Source: Medicago truncatula
Taxonomy: Eukaryota > Streptophyta > Magnoliopsida > Fabales > Fabaceae
Direction of reading: 5' to 3'
Length of the DNA stretch: 64,000 nt
Assembly: GCF_003473485.1 (NCBI RefSeq)
Contig: NC_053042.1
Location: 34,066,762-34,130,761 of the forward strand
Part shown: positions 44,008 through 57,700 of the stretch, piece after piece
How positions within the stretch are numbered: position 1 is the stretch's first letter
Layout: each line of letters starts with the position of its first letter
The notes under the pieces: generated by a model
Database searches by the model: none
What the model saw: only the letters and a program-made list of their open reading frames with translations
What the model was told of the DNA's origin: nothing
Program-made: the position numbers and the translations under genes

Positions 44008-45105
44008 CACACGAGTAAATTACTCAAATACCCTTCGGCAGTTAACTGCCGAAGTTTTAGAAATACGGCTGCAGTTAACTGCCGAGGAAAACTTCGGCAG
44101 TAAACTACCAAGGAAAACTGAAACTTCGGCAGTTAACTGCCGAGGAAACCTCAAACCTTTTTTTTTTTTTTTTTTTTGACAAAATTCATAAATTGTCATT
44201 AATAACAAACCTTTTTTTTTTTGACAAAAACCATAAATTGTCTTTAATAATATTTATTGATTTTGAATGTTTCAATCATTATTTTGGTACGTTTTAAACA
44301 ATTGCAGTATTATACTTATGTGTATATATCTTAATAAGAATAACATTTAAATCAGTGTAAAAATTAAGCATTTGAATATTGTTTTGCACATTACTTAAAT
44401 ACAAATAACAATAAAAAAATCGTTAAAATAATTGTGCACAACGATTTTTTTAAGGTATAATATGTTGTTATATTTTCTACATTAAAATAATTGTGTATAA
44501 AGATTTTTTTTTTTTATTTAAGTAATTTGCAAAACAATATTCAAATACTTAATTTTTACACTTATTGAAATGTTTTTTGAGGACTTAAATGTTAAGCCTA
44601 AAACAAAGAAAAAGGAAATAAAAGAAGAAAATTTCGTGAAAGTTCTTTGGAAATAAAATAGGCAAAAAAAAAAAAAAAAGATCAAATGAGTAATACAATT
44701 AAAATAATTGTGAATATTTCCGTAAAAAGGAAATAAAAGAAGAAAATTCCGTGAAAGTTCTTTGGAAATAAAATATTCACTATTGTTGAAGATCAAAGCA
44801 GTTATAACAAAAAAAAAAGATTTAAAGGAGTAATACAATTAAAATAAATAAGGAAGGCAAATCAATAAAATTAAAAACGAATTATTAAGAAAAATCAATC
44901 AAAAATGATAAAGACCGCGGAATATTCTCAAAGAATAAAAAATAAAAAAAATTAACAGATTTGAGGTTTCCTCGGCAGTTAACTGCCGAAGTTTTCAGTT
45001 TTCCTCGGTAGTTTACTGCCGAAGTTTTCCTCGGCAGTTAACTGCAGCCGGTTTCATAATTCGGCAGTTAACTGCCGAGGGGCATTTGAGTAATTTACTC
45101 GTGTG
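44008..45105. mobile_element. inverted-repeat transposon with clustered 16-bp palindromes
   Basis: The ends are CACACGAGTAAATTACTCAA and its exact complement at 45081-45105. Inside each end a block of about 130 bp holds four copies of the perfect palindrome CGGCAGTTAACTGCCG or close variants (CGGCAGTAAACTACCA, GCTGCAGTTAACTGCCG), with AAACTTCGGCAG and GAGGAAAACT spacers. The right block is the mirror image of the left. The middle is AT-rich with no ORF of note. There is no clean target duplication. A non-autonomous DNA element is the best reading; the superfamily is not assigned. Confidence 0.8.
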
Positions 45106-45218
45106 GCATAGCCAAACCAAATGTGGGAACAACAATTCTCCTCATCAAGAGTAGACAGAGCCAATTAATAGCGATGTTAAAATACCACCAAGAGTGATGC
45201 TCTTTTTTTTGGCACTAA

Positions 45219-45656
45219 CACTCTGTTTGGTAGGATAGCAATAGGGAAGAGAGAAGTTAAAGAGAGATGATGAACTTCTCATGTTTGGTAAAGAAGAGAA
45301 ATAGGGGAGGGAGGCTAAAAAGTTATGGGTCCCACACAAAATTCTTTCATAACTGACGAGAAATGGAAAAGAGATGGGATGCTTTTTCTGTAATTATATT
45401 TTACCCCTCGCTTCTCTTTTTATTCAATTAATTTTATATGCTTTAATTATACTGTAATTTTTTTTTTCAGCAATTTTTTTTAGTATAAATATAGAGTTTG
45501 TCGCTATTTCCCAAGTGTATGTGGTACACTTTTTTTTTTTTTTTTAATAAGTGTATGCGGTACACCGTTGTTTAATATTTCACAAAACATTTAAGAGTTA
45601 TTACACTTTTTTTTGGGGAAATACTACACTTTTTATTGATAAAAAATACTTAAATT

Positions 45657-45722
<66 letters not shown>

Positions 45723-45988
45723 GTTCTATTTAAAATAAATAGTTAAATTAATTAATTGAATTTAAACAAAATAATCAAATTAGTTTGAATATAAATGTTA
45801 TTTTAACATAGGGACATTATAGTACTTTTAAATATAAACAACACTTATCTCTTCTCTATTTCTCTCATTTCTCTTTTATACCCAAACAATCCATCAAATT
45901 TACTCTATTTCTCACATTTTTCTCTCTTCTCAAACTCTCTCTTACCAACTTCTCTCTTCACAACTTATCTTCCTAACCAAACACACCA
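45219..45988. mobile_element. Tourist-like MITE containing an (AT)n tract
   Basis: Ends CACTCTGTTTGGTAGGATAG and CTAACCAAACACACCA are inverted repeats, extended by AGAGAAGTT/AACTTCTCTCTT blocks. TAA flanks both sides, as expected for PIF/Harbinger-related MITEs. About 770 bp including the microsatellite. Confidence 0.65.
45662..45719. repeat. (AT)n microsatellite
   Basis: About 28 AT units inside the MITE 45219-45988. Confidence 0.9.
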
Positions 45989-46043
45989 TAAAAATAATGC
46001 TGAGCAAGGGGTTTGCCTTTGACTAGTAAAATTAGCGAAGGAT

Positions 46044-46072
46044 ACTCTTCCTCTTCCTCTTCCTCTTCCTCA
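46044..46072. repeat. (CTTCCT)n short repeat
   Basis: Four to five tandem hexamers. Confidence 0.8.
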
Positions 46073-46355
46073 TATATTTGTGAGATAATTTGGGCAGCAA
46101 GTTGCAGAAATCAAACACTCGCAACAGAAATTAACACTATTTTTGTTACTAGAACTGAAGATTGACATCGTATGAACTAAACTTTTTCAAACTATTCTAA
46201 TACAACTTCTATTCAACGAGAATGTGCAATATATATCAGAGAAGACCACGTGAAGTCCACACCTCCTAGTTTCTGCTCATAAGGTACACCCCATTTGTTC
46301 ATACATGAACACCTAGTAATTTAAAAGAAAAGACAACACAAGATAATATTGTAAT

Positions 46356-46527
46356 GAGAAATGATATTTCTACAATCAATTTTTTGACAACTTTCTCTCT
46401 CATACTCACATTATATTCTTATTCTCTCTACCTTTTTCTCCCTCCATTGATTTTGACCAATCAAAATAGAGAAAAATAAAGTTGTCATGAAAGTTGTTTA
46501 GAAAGAGGTGTACAAATATCACTACTC
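46356..46527. mobile_element. small MITE with 9-bp target duplication
   Basis: 172 bp. It begins GAGAAATGATATTTCTACA and ends TGTACAAATATCACTACTC. TATTGTAAT flanks it at 46347-46355 and 46528-46536. The middle has CTCTCT-rich and TTTGACCAATCAAAATAGAG sequence. A related partial end occurs near 47610-47670. Confidence 0.8.
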
Positions 46528-46789
46528 TATTGTAATTGATAACACTCTTTGACATCATCTTTATTCTTGTTCTTATTTGAAGAGTTTTATAATACTAAAT
46601 AGTATGAAGGGTTTGCATACAAAATTTGAGGTAAAGTATCTCCCATGACGATTAATTAAATAGAAATTTATTTCAAATCATGTATTTGCTAAACAAAATT
46701 AACGGTTTCAAATTTTCAACATGTGAATTATAATCTCAATTAAAGTAATGTTGGCATATATTTTGATTCCTTTGAAGTAATATATTTAT

Positions 46790-46962
46790 GGGTTATGTTA
46801 ATCGGTGTTCCTGGGTGCTGGTTAAGAAAACCGAAAAAAGAAAGTTTTAAACTAAAATAAATATTTTTTAGACCTTTAATGAGGTGACTGCACAAGTTTC
46901 AATGTGATGTTACTATATTTGTTTCCTTAACTAGTGTCACGGGGTACCGGTTAACATTACCC
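46790..46962. mobile_element. small Mutator-like MITE with 9-bp target duplication
   Basis: 173 bp. It starts GGGTTATGTTAATCGGTGTT and ends GGTACCGGTTAACATTACCC. TATATTTAT flanks both sides (46781-46789 and 46963-46971). A solitary similar left end, GGGTCATGCTAACTAGTTC, occurs near 47760. Confidence 0.85.
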
Positions 46963-46971
46963 TATATTTAT

Positions 46972-48795
46972 TTACCGTCATTAATTTATACATTCTGGTA
47001 AAAGAAAGAAATTGATCATCTCATGTGTAATTTAGACATGTGATAGTAAAGTGTGATCTCTCACCATTCATTAAGAGAGAAACACATAAATTTTTTTTAA
47101 ATAAAGTAAGTTTGAATGGTACTAGATTAAACTTTACCCTCTCATTTACAATTAGTACACATGGGATAATGACGAGAGTGTCTTCAACTTCCTCTATTTA
47201 TGTCATCTACGAGATTTTAATGGTGCTCCAGCCATCAGGGACACCATTCATGTTCATTGCAAAGGGTTTAGAGAACTCGGAGTTGACTAAATGTTGACCC
47301 CATCACATCTAGTTAAAGGGAATTCTGCTATCTACATTTACGTTTGAGATGGAGTTTAATCTAGTGTCTTTATATTCCAGCTTCTTCATACGAAGGAGCA
47401 ATTATCATTAATCAACTCAAACTTTAACATCTCTTTCTTTGTGTGACTCTACTGCTACTTGATGGTCTAACCTAAAAAAATTGAGGATAGATACAATTTA
47501 CAGGTTACATAGGGTACTCTAGGTACTCTTTTCTACGAAAGAACATTTGGAACTAACAAATCGACATTGACATACACTTTAAATGAAGAAAAAAAAAACA
47601 AGAGAATTGATATTTGTACAACTATTTTGTATCAATTTTAAAATGATATTTGTACAACTATTTTGTGACAAATTTTTAAACAATTATCTTTCATACTCAA
47701 ATCGTATTTTTCCTTTTTCTTTGTTGTTTTGATGTTCGTGTCAATATCTACATTTTTTATGGGTCATGCTAACTAGTTCTCAAGATGGAATCAGATTCCC
47801 TGCTGTTACAGCAGGGTGCTGTAACTGATCTAGGTCATTCAATTTTAAATTGATGGCTGAGATTATTTTACTGTGTGAAACTGTGATTAAATCTGAACCA
47901 ATGGATATCAAATCTATAATTGAGATGTGCTACAGCGTGCAACTGCGTGTAAATTTACACCAGCAAATCCTAATCCTTCCCAGGACACTAGTAAAAAACA
48001 AAAAATGTAAGTTTTGTATTAAAAACAACATTTTCTACACTTAAGTATTTGATTGCAGAAGTTTCAAGAAATTCTTACTACTTTTTCATAATTAGAACAT
48101 CGGGGGTATTGGTATTTTCCTTTTTATATATATCTTTAGTTGTCTCATAAGTTATCCAAAAAAATAGTTGTTCAAATAACCTACCTCAAAAAACAAACAG
48201 GGATGTTCATGTCTATTGAGAACAAATTAAGACAAAATACTATCACCAACCATGTTTTATTCTTTAATTGTAAAAACATTAATGTACCCAAATGTGTCAC
48301 GATCCCAAATATGAAAAGTTCACATGACTTGAGACTTACCAGTACTACTTTTTAGCGGCAAAAACAATCAAGGTCATTAGGATTCATCGAACATAGTTCA
48401 CTTCACTTCACACTTAATAATACTACTTTTAGTGACAAAAACAATCGAGGTCACGATTTCAAATCAATAACTACAGCATTTTGCATCAAGGTGACTTAGT
48501 ATCTCATCATTAACGCATTCAAAAGTTTAATAATACAGTGCTAGCGTTAGCTTCTGCAATATTCCAGACAAACCCGAAAATTAGTACACAGGGTATACAA
48601 GTGGTGATCCTTCTAAGAACACCATTACAAGTCATATATTGTTTAAAAAGTGCTTCCTCAAGGTGTGGCAGACATAACAAAATATGGATTCTTGCCTTTA
48701 CAGTTGCAATACAAAGAATCCAAGATCACCACACCTAACTACGCGCCTCAAATTTACATCCCTATTCAGATTCAATCTCTGAGATCATCTATAAT
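46972..48795. other. intergenic, downstream of the JmjC gene
   Basis: No supported gene. It includes MITE-derived scraps at 47610-47780 and a repeated phrase, ACTTTTTAGCGGCAAAAACA versus ACTTTTAGTGACAAAAACA, at 48350-48440. Short ORFs lack family features. Confidence 0.5.
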
Positions 48796-51700
48796 TTACA
48801 TTGGAACCTTGGTTTCTCCAGACCTGTAAATTGAATGACAGACATCAATTTCATGATAAGTTATGTACAATTATAAGATATGATGTTCAATGTCTTTGAC
48901 TGCGAACATGCATTCAAAAGATGCAAGTATCACAAATCCATAACCATAGGGCCTAAAGTTTGCAATTACTAACCTTGCTTTCTCCAACTTCTTGACCAAA
49001 TCAACCATAGCATATATAATCATTTTCTTCACCTTTTACCAAAAGAAGCAGCAATCAGGTAAAAAAAAAAACAAGAGCAATGATATATTGACAATCAAAA
49101 TTCAACAACCAATTCCAACACCGTATCACTTTATGAAGGAATTATAGGCTAGCACGCATTTCAAGACAATAAAAAAATATTAACTTTGTGCTATTAAACG
49201 TACTAAAATATGGTGTGGACAACTTTTTTTTTGTTCATAATCATTCCTCAAAAAACAATACACAATATCAATAACAATCTTTTGATATGACAGGACAAGT
49301 ATGATACAGTAACAGGTTCTGAAATAGGTAGAAAATCTAAACTTTTAAAATTCAACAAGTAAAAACAGTTAGATGACAATTAATATGTCAGATTACAATT
49401 ACTAGAGTGACTTGGTTAGCACCTTGCAGTTTAGAATCAAGACATTAAAAAATGTTTGAATTAAGCAATTCGAATCAAGCAAATGTGAATAGTATGCTTG
49501 AACCAGTTCAACCTATTAAGTGTTTGAATCTGGACAAACGCAGCATGCCAGTGACATCACTAGGTGTAACTGAAAGCTAACAACAGTCCAAATTGTTCCA
49601 GTAGGCCAAGCCCAGATTCTAAAATAGCTATTGGGCTATAATGAAATCTAGTTGAAAGAAGCTAATAACAAAACAGAGATGCAATATCTCAATATTGGAT
49701 AAGTGTATAAACAGCATAATCAAATCAACAAAAGTAGCATGGAATAATACCTCCAATTTGTCCTCTGCAGACTTGTGATTTACTGGAAGTTTGCGGAATT
49801 CCTCTGTCAAACGAAAGCACTCGCCAACATTTTCAGGAGAGACAAAATCAAGGGCAACCTTGGTGCATGACTGCAAAACGGTGATGCACATTATCATTGA
49901 CATTTAGACATATTTTTCAGGCATTAGAAAGAAAAGCAACAGCGACATAAAAAGTGAGCTAGTGCTAGATAATTTGGGCAATTGGTATGAAATTGTAGTG
50001 AAGATTTTCTTTCACGATTGGCACCATTCAAGAAAGTTATTCCTTTTGATCATCTATTTTAAATCATGTAACTCTACTCCCAAGAATATCAGTCCCCATG
50101 ATATACCGATGGGAATCACAGTCTTGGGTTGTAACCTATATTTATTCTTTCTCTTCTCCGTCTTTTACCTAAAACCCATAACCTCAACATATACACTTTG
50201 TGGCAAACAAGGAAACATTACAAGCTAGAATGAAAACAAATCCATAATATATGTATGTTATACCTTCAGATTTCGGACTTGGTGGGGACAACCAGCCGGA
50301 ATGAAAACAGCATCTCCCAGCTTCTGAACGAAAGTCCAGGGTTCAATTCCTACAAGTTGAATGTTGAATTGTCAACAAAATGGCACATGTTGATTAATCA
50401 ATACTGCTCAAACCAAACAATATAAGAAAAACTGTAAAGATTACTAACCATACTCCTCCTTAAGCCTCTTTTTATGCTCGATAGTCAAATAAAATGTCTG
50501 ATCATGGATGGGGTGAACAACCTACAATATCAAAGAAGGTGTTATTCAAGAAAGCAGGCCCTTCGACTGTCGAGGGAACTTTTAAATAGTAAAACGAAAG
50601 ATATAAGGTTATCAACTCAACGGGTGACCAAGACATTTCCTTGCATATCATGTTTCAATATTGCTAACCACATCAACATAGTTCCTTACTCATGTCAGGA
50701 TGGTACATGTTCAAAACTAACTAATCACAAGTATTACCAGCAGCCCCTGAACTTATGGTGGGAGACTGAGTAAATGCGGGTGGGTGATTTATCTCCAATA
50801 TCTCTGACCCAAAGATTGTCATGTATAACAATAAACTGAGCAGGAGATAAAGCCCAGGTAAGATACCAGCTCTGAAGCATGGGACTCCAAAATTCAAGAT
50901 GTACCCAAACCCGGTACTCGTGTGTAAGTCGAAGTATGTACCAAAATTATTTTTCAAAAGAAAAAATTGGGTACTCCGATTGGATGCACGTGAGTACTTC
51001 TTGGCTACCAGTATGTACCCACAGTCTAATAAATAAACCTATGTTTGTCATTTAGCACAAACATTAGGTTTTTTACCTTTTAAATTTTTATGGTGTTGTT
51101 GATACTCCAACTTTGATTTCTGACATAGTATATTATAAAAGATTTTTCTTGTAATTTTTTTATTTCTATCTTTTACACCATCAAGTAATGTTCTTAGAAA
51201 ATTTATACCATGCTCATACTTAAGTTTTTCAAAATCATGTCCCCTGTACCCACATCCATGCAACATAGGATCCCAGCCCACTGGTCATGAGCAATTATGT
51301 GCAAACAATGAGGATTTCATAACCATAAGTTACATAAAATCCAAAACAAATCATAATAGTTACTTAGTTACATGACTCACATAACAACTTTTTATAAATA
51401 AGGCATGTGACTAATTAGCAAAATACCAAAAGTCCTAAAACGAAAACACCCTAATCTTAAGGTATACTCTAAAACAAGTCACTAATACACCAATCATCCA
51501 TAAAATCACCGGTTTTATCATCATCAATATCGTCATCTTCTCCACCTCAAATTGACCATTACATACACAAGGTCGTTCATAATATTTTGTTTCAATTTAT
51601 TCCTTTTCTTGGTCTCAACCTAAAAAATTACAAGATCGTATAAATCAAAGTATTTAAAACAATTGGAAAACCACCATTTTGGTTCTCGGAAGTGTATCCC

Positions 51701-54700
51701 TTGTCACATTGGTCCCAAAGTGTATCGAAATTACAAGTGCATCCACAAGTGTACAACAACAACAACAACAACCAAGCCTTATCCCACTAAGTGGGGTCGG
51801 CTACATGGATCAAATGACGCCATAGTGTTCTATCATACACCAAATTTGGATCCAACTCATTGACCTCTAAATCCTTTCTAATGGTTTCTCTAATAGTTTT
51901 CCTAGGTCTTCCTCTACCTCTTTTAACTTGACTCTCGTCCATTTGATCTACTCTTCTTACCACGGCATCTACGGGTCTTCTCTCTACATGACCAAACCAT
52001 CTAAGCCTATTTTCTACCAACCTTTCTACTATAGGTGCTACCCCCACTCTCTCTCTAATGGTGTCATTCCTAATCCTATCATGTCTAGTCTTACCACTCA
52101 TCCAACGCAACATCCTCATCTCTGCTACACTTACTTGATTCTCATGTTGACTCTTAACCGCCCAACACTCTGTACCACACAACAACGCCGGTCGGACTGT
52201 TGTCCGATAGAACTTTCCTTTCAACTTAAGTGGTACTTTCTTATCGCACAAAACACCTGAGGCTCTTCTCCATTTCAACCACCCGGCTTGAATACGATGG
52301 CTTACATCTGCTTCTATTTCTCCGTCATTTTGTACGAAGGACCCAAGATATTTAAACCGTGTATCCTATTCTCATGAACTAGCTTCTTTATCTACAAGTG
52401 TCTCGTTTAATAATCATTTTCGTCCTTGAATTTGTTTTAGTCAATTTAGTCATTAAATGTGTTTTTCATTTGTCAATTTAGTTCATAAAATTACTAACAA
52501 AAGAGGCACTAAAGATTTGTTTGCAATTTAGATACCTTTAGGAACTTTAGTGACAATGTCTCACATTCAGGGACCAAAATGGCTGTTTTCCCTTAAAGCA
52601 ATAATTATAGAAGGTAATCTTTAAACTGAACTCGAAACCATACCATCTCAAAAGCACTTCAGTTCCTCTCACAACCAGAAGAACTACAAGTTAAACTCAA
52701 GATACAAACAACAAATTGTTGCAACTATGAAAATTCATCACCATATGTTTCCCACCATTGAGGTGAAGTTTTGTTCTCGAGTCCACCTTAAGCTAATCGT
52801 GTCATTTTTTATTTTGTTTGAAGAAGCTAAATTAGCCAGCCAAAATTGGCATCGGAGAGAATTGAACCTGAGACCTTGAGGAGGAGAACACTTCAAGGAC
52901 CCAAGTCAACAAAACCAGGTGGTTGAGCTAATCGTGTCATGGCAGGTCTAATTATCGTCATCATTGGTATGTTGATCCACCAAAGAAATAAGACTAGTCC
53001 TAAAATAAATGTAGGTGGCAATCTACTTACCCTTTGCAATGCCATCTTTATGAAGTGGTATTCTTCCAACATTAGATGTATGCAACACAAGGTGTCCATT
53101 CTCCAATAAAGATTCCCTTTGCAATCAACATTTTTGCGGCTGCCAGCTGCCTTGTATTTGTTGCTTTTTGGTAACAACTTGGCTAACATTTTCTTCACAA
53201 ACTTCCCCCACAATTGCATCCATCATTAAGAAAATTTTATCAACAGGCTTATAGATGCAAGAAACATTAATTGACCTAAAAAATAATGCAACTTTGGGAC
53301 TATTTTCCCTACTGTAACAACCCAAACGCCCAACCTGTTATCAGCAAAACCCACCACCCGACCAAACTGTTGGCTCAAACAGTCGGAAGTAGGTGCAATT
53401 TATCCTAGTTGGTTTTCTTCCGGTGGCCAATGTGCTGTCAGACTAAACTATGAAGGCCCAATAGAACATATTGCAATTACAGAAGCAAAACAAACATACC
53501 AACACAGAAAAACAAAATAAAGCATAAGCTAAGACTTAGATCAAGTAGGGAAAAGGAGAGATAGCATCAATTTTATCATGGTGTAAACTCCTAATATAAA
53601 ATTTAGTTAATGACTAACTGGTAGCAACAAAGTTTAGTTAATGAATCAAGTTAAAATGGGGAATCCCAACAGCTAATAGAAAATTATCTTAACAAATTTT
53701 ACCTGCTTTAAAGGAGAGCAATAGACATGCCTGAACTCTCTGAAATGCTTCTTTAAATATTCTTCCAATTTAGGTACATCCTCTCTCCGAAAAATATCCC
53801 AGAGAGCACCATCTAAGGAATTGCACCCAACCAATAAACTATTTTCTTTATCAACTTCTTTGAGCTCTGGATCAACCACCTTTTCATCACATAATCCACT
53901 TCCATTTTCCACAAATCGAACACTATTTTGCTCGTACGAAGCATTTATGGAAGAAGATGTATTATCGAGCATGTCAATGCTGGGCTCTCCATCCCGATTA
54001 TCACCAATTAGCTCCCTCTTGTCTTGCTCAAGGTGATTTTTTTTCTGTGTTTTAATGGCATTAATGATCTTAGAATCCAACTTCACTTCAGTAATATGAG
54101 TCAGAACATTTACCTAAAATAAAAAGCCAAATTAAACAAGAAACATGTTTCATTTTCCTCATAATAGAATATGTATTCAGAGACACGAAGCAAAAAAAAA
54201 ATGTAGCACAGACAGGGAACTGGCCAGGAATGACAATGGATCTGATAATAGTATAGGTATTGATCATATTTCAAGTCCAAAAGATACCTTATATAATGAT
54301 GCATCTAATCATGAATAAATAAATAAATTTAAAAAAAAAAAAAAATTAGCAGTAACCAAAAGACAAAGGTAAGTAACACATCAAAGTAAATTAAATTGAA
54401 TATATAATCAAATGATAGTATTTTCAAAGAACAGTTCAACAACCAAAAAAGTAAGACATGTACTTGAAACTACAAGGCTAACAGCTCATGATGTAACGGC
54501 TTACAAAGGCATTGTATACGTCCTAAAAACTATGCACCTTTCAATATGATACTCAATTATAAAAACAACAGTATAAACATAAAATAAAATATCATAAGAC
54601 ATTGTGGAAAAACCAATGCTAGAAAGACTGTGAATTGAAGCATACTGCATCTGACATATCACAATGGAGCTTAGTCACAGAATCACCCCGCCCAAGCTCC

Positions 54701-57700
54701 TGAGCAAATCCATAAGCAATATATGTTTTTGGGCCCATGTCTGGCTGTAAAACATCTTTAGGCAACTTCGCAGCAAGGTTTAGAACACCATTGAAAGGAT
54801 CTGTATATTCTTTGAACGGCAAGGAAGATATGAACTCAGCACAATGACGGGGCAAACTTTCCTCAAATAAATTAGAAGGAGGCCAATCTTTCAGTTTCAA
54901 AACCTTAGGCCAATTAAGCCAGTCCAGGAGACCCTTTGTGTACCCAGTAAAGAATTTGTGCAAATTAATATCTCCCTGCATTCAATCAACACCTCAGATA
55001 AAAATTGCAGAAATTACTGGCAACAGATAGACATGTCATGTAAAGGAAGAAAAATTATTAACACTAAGCAGATAGAATTTACTTTAGTGTGACAAACTAT
55101 ATAGAAAGGAAAGAAAATGAATACAACTAGGGGATGCAAGGGCAACAAGAAAGTACTTGGGTAGATCAAGAAAAAAGAACAGGGACACTAGAATGCAAGA
55201 AATTGAGATGGTGCTGAAAGATAAGATAATGAGAAATTGAGAGAGACACTGAGGCCTATGACTAAGAGAAAGATGAGAGAAGTTATAATTAAGGCTGTAT
55301 AAATTAAGTTAACGATATCTAACTTTGTTGATAATGTTGGGAAGTTGTTGCTATTGTATATTTGCAGACAAATATGACTATAACCTTGTACTGGTCACTC
55401 TTCATGACCCAGAGAGCAGACCATCTAGACACGTTTTTTTAATGAGCAACTGTCCGCTAAAAATTAGTTGGAACAGTAACTTGGTACTCCAAAATCTTTT
55501 TCAAGACATTCATTACAGATATGAAGTATGACTTGAGTAATGGACAAAATTAAATATGTTTAAGCTTCTCTTAATCCCAAAAGGATGGAAACACCCAAAA
55601 TCAGAAAACATGTACGAAATTCAACTGCAAAAGAAATTGTAACTAAAATATTCCCTAAATAAAGTAAAAATGTACTAGTAAATTCCAGATTTTAGCAAAG
55701 ATCACAATACAAGCTCAAGACTTGGAAATCAAACAAAATTCATGCTCAAGATTGAGAAATTGAACAAACCTCACACCAACCTAAGCAATCAATAGTTTTC
55801 ACATCCAAAAGAGTTTTTTGCTTGGTATTACTTATCTGACGGAATGCACGCCACATGACAAACGGTTCCCAGCTTAAACCAGATGTACATTCAAGTACAT
55901 TGCTAACAATTATAGGCTCCCCTTTGCTCCAGTGCCATTGAAAATGTCTTAAATCCTCATGACATAGATTTACTGCCCTGGGACAGTATAAGAAGTTCTC
56001 ACTGGAATCTTCACGAGAAGCTGCCTTCCTTGTGCTATTGTGTATATCAGATGCATTCAAAACAGGCTTCAAACAAGAACACCTACTATCAGAAGTCTCC
56101 TCTGCATCTTGAAGCTTAATTGTTTCTTCATGTTCTTTTGCTTTACATACTAACTCAGAGATGCAATTTTGTGGAAGTATGCTTCTCAGTTCAAGGAAAC
56201 CATGATCACAATCATCATCGGCTTTTGGACAGGGAATGCTACCATCACTGTCTGCAAGCCATCCAGATCTTGACCATTCACGAATCTCGGGTTGGGCAGC
56301 AGCACGAGGTTCACTTTCATTTACTCTCTCTTCATTATCATTTCCACCATGCAGATAATCAAGCCCTCGGTAGATAAACTCAAACTTGATTGGATCTGCA
56401 CCACCTAGAAGCTTCCCACCACGAAGCTCGCAGCAACAAAGGAGACAAATGTCAAAAGAGCATTTTGTACAGCTTCTGTGGTAGTCAAATATTGACGTTT
56501 TGCAGTTGTCACTACAAAAAGTGTTAAGTCATTAACTATATAGAATTAGTATAACTGAAAAAACAAGCATATACGAAATAAGCCCCTACCAGTACACACG
56601 CTCTTTTTTAGGGATATCTGCGGCTTTTATTTTTAGCTCAGAACATGAGAGCCCTGTAATGTTCATCCCAAAGACAAATTAAAAAAAATGAAACTTCACA
56701 CATAATCAAAAAGAAGAAGAAGAAAAAAAACATGTAAGTATAGTGTGAAGCAGGTTATCATTTATGTAGGTAATCCAAAAGAAAGAAGAAGAGGAATAAA
56801 GGAACGTATAATTAACTCTATAATAGAGAGTCAAAACCATGAAGCATGAGAAACGCAACTCGCATTAATAAAAGGATAGATAGAAAAAAGCAAGAAGAAA
56901 TGAATTGCAAGAAGTGAGACTCTTGGAGGAAAAATACCTTGTCTCTTTGCTTCTATCTCCTTCTCGGCCATTTGTTCTTCATCCAATTGTCTTAAATACG
57001 GAAGAAGTATTTTCAACATATACTTGGAGAGCTCAACCTCATGGTCATTGTAGGTTTCTCGCTTATCTTTAATTGCCTGTAGTAAACCAGATTATCACAT
57101 TTCAAATGTAGAATGCAACAAATCACAAGAATAGTTGATCTATAAGGGGGAGAACTGACCTTGATAAGTGCAAGTGATTGCAAGCATGCTTTGCAATTGC
57201 AATTACCACAGCACCCTGGACATGCCTTGGCAATGTCCTCCTCTTTCAAGCGAGGATACCTTCATAAGACAACAAAAACATTCACCGGTTAGAATGTCAT
57301 CATCCAAAATCTAAACCGATCATAAATATTTTTTTCAACAAAATATTAATAATAATATATTCATCCAAATATCCCTAAAATATCATGTTTCTCACCTCCC
57401 CGACTGTTGAACAAGTCTCATTCAATAACAAGACGTTGTGTGGCAAGTGTGAGTAGAAATCTTACATTGTTTATAAAAGTGAAGGTTGAGCACTTTGTGA
57501 GAGGATCCATAAACCACTGCCTTAAGGTTTTGGGTTACAGTGTGGTATCCAAACTCACCTGTGTGGTTGCTCTGAGCCCAATGTAGACAATCCCTTGACT
57601 CCCCTCATGACCCAACAGTGGTATCAGAGTCGGGGTTCGACACGGGTTTGACCGGCTCCTTATATCAAAAGTTCAGGCCGTGGGTTCCATTGGTGTCTTT

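Noticed and set aside
44020-44208. ORFs across the palindrome blocks (RQLTAEV repeats)
   Set aside because: They are by-products of the repeated CGGCAGTTAACTGCCG units and do not extend into any coding region.
45551-45733. ORF of alternating Tyr-Ile residues
   Set aside because: It is a translation of the (AT)n microsatellite.
52893-53325. Overlapping minus-strand ORFs inside intron 8 of the JmjC gene
   Set aside because: They have no JmjC-family residues, and exons 8 and 9 join in phase without them.
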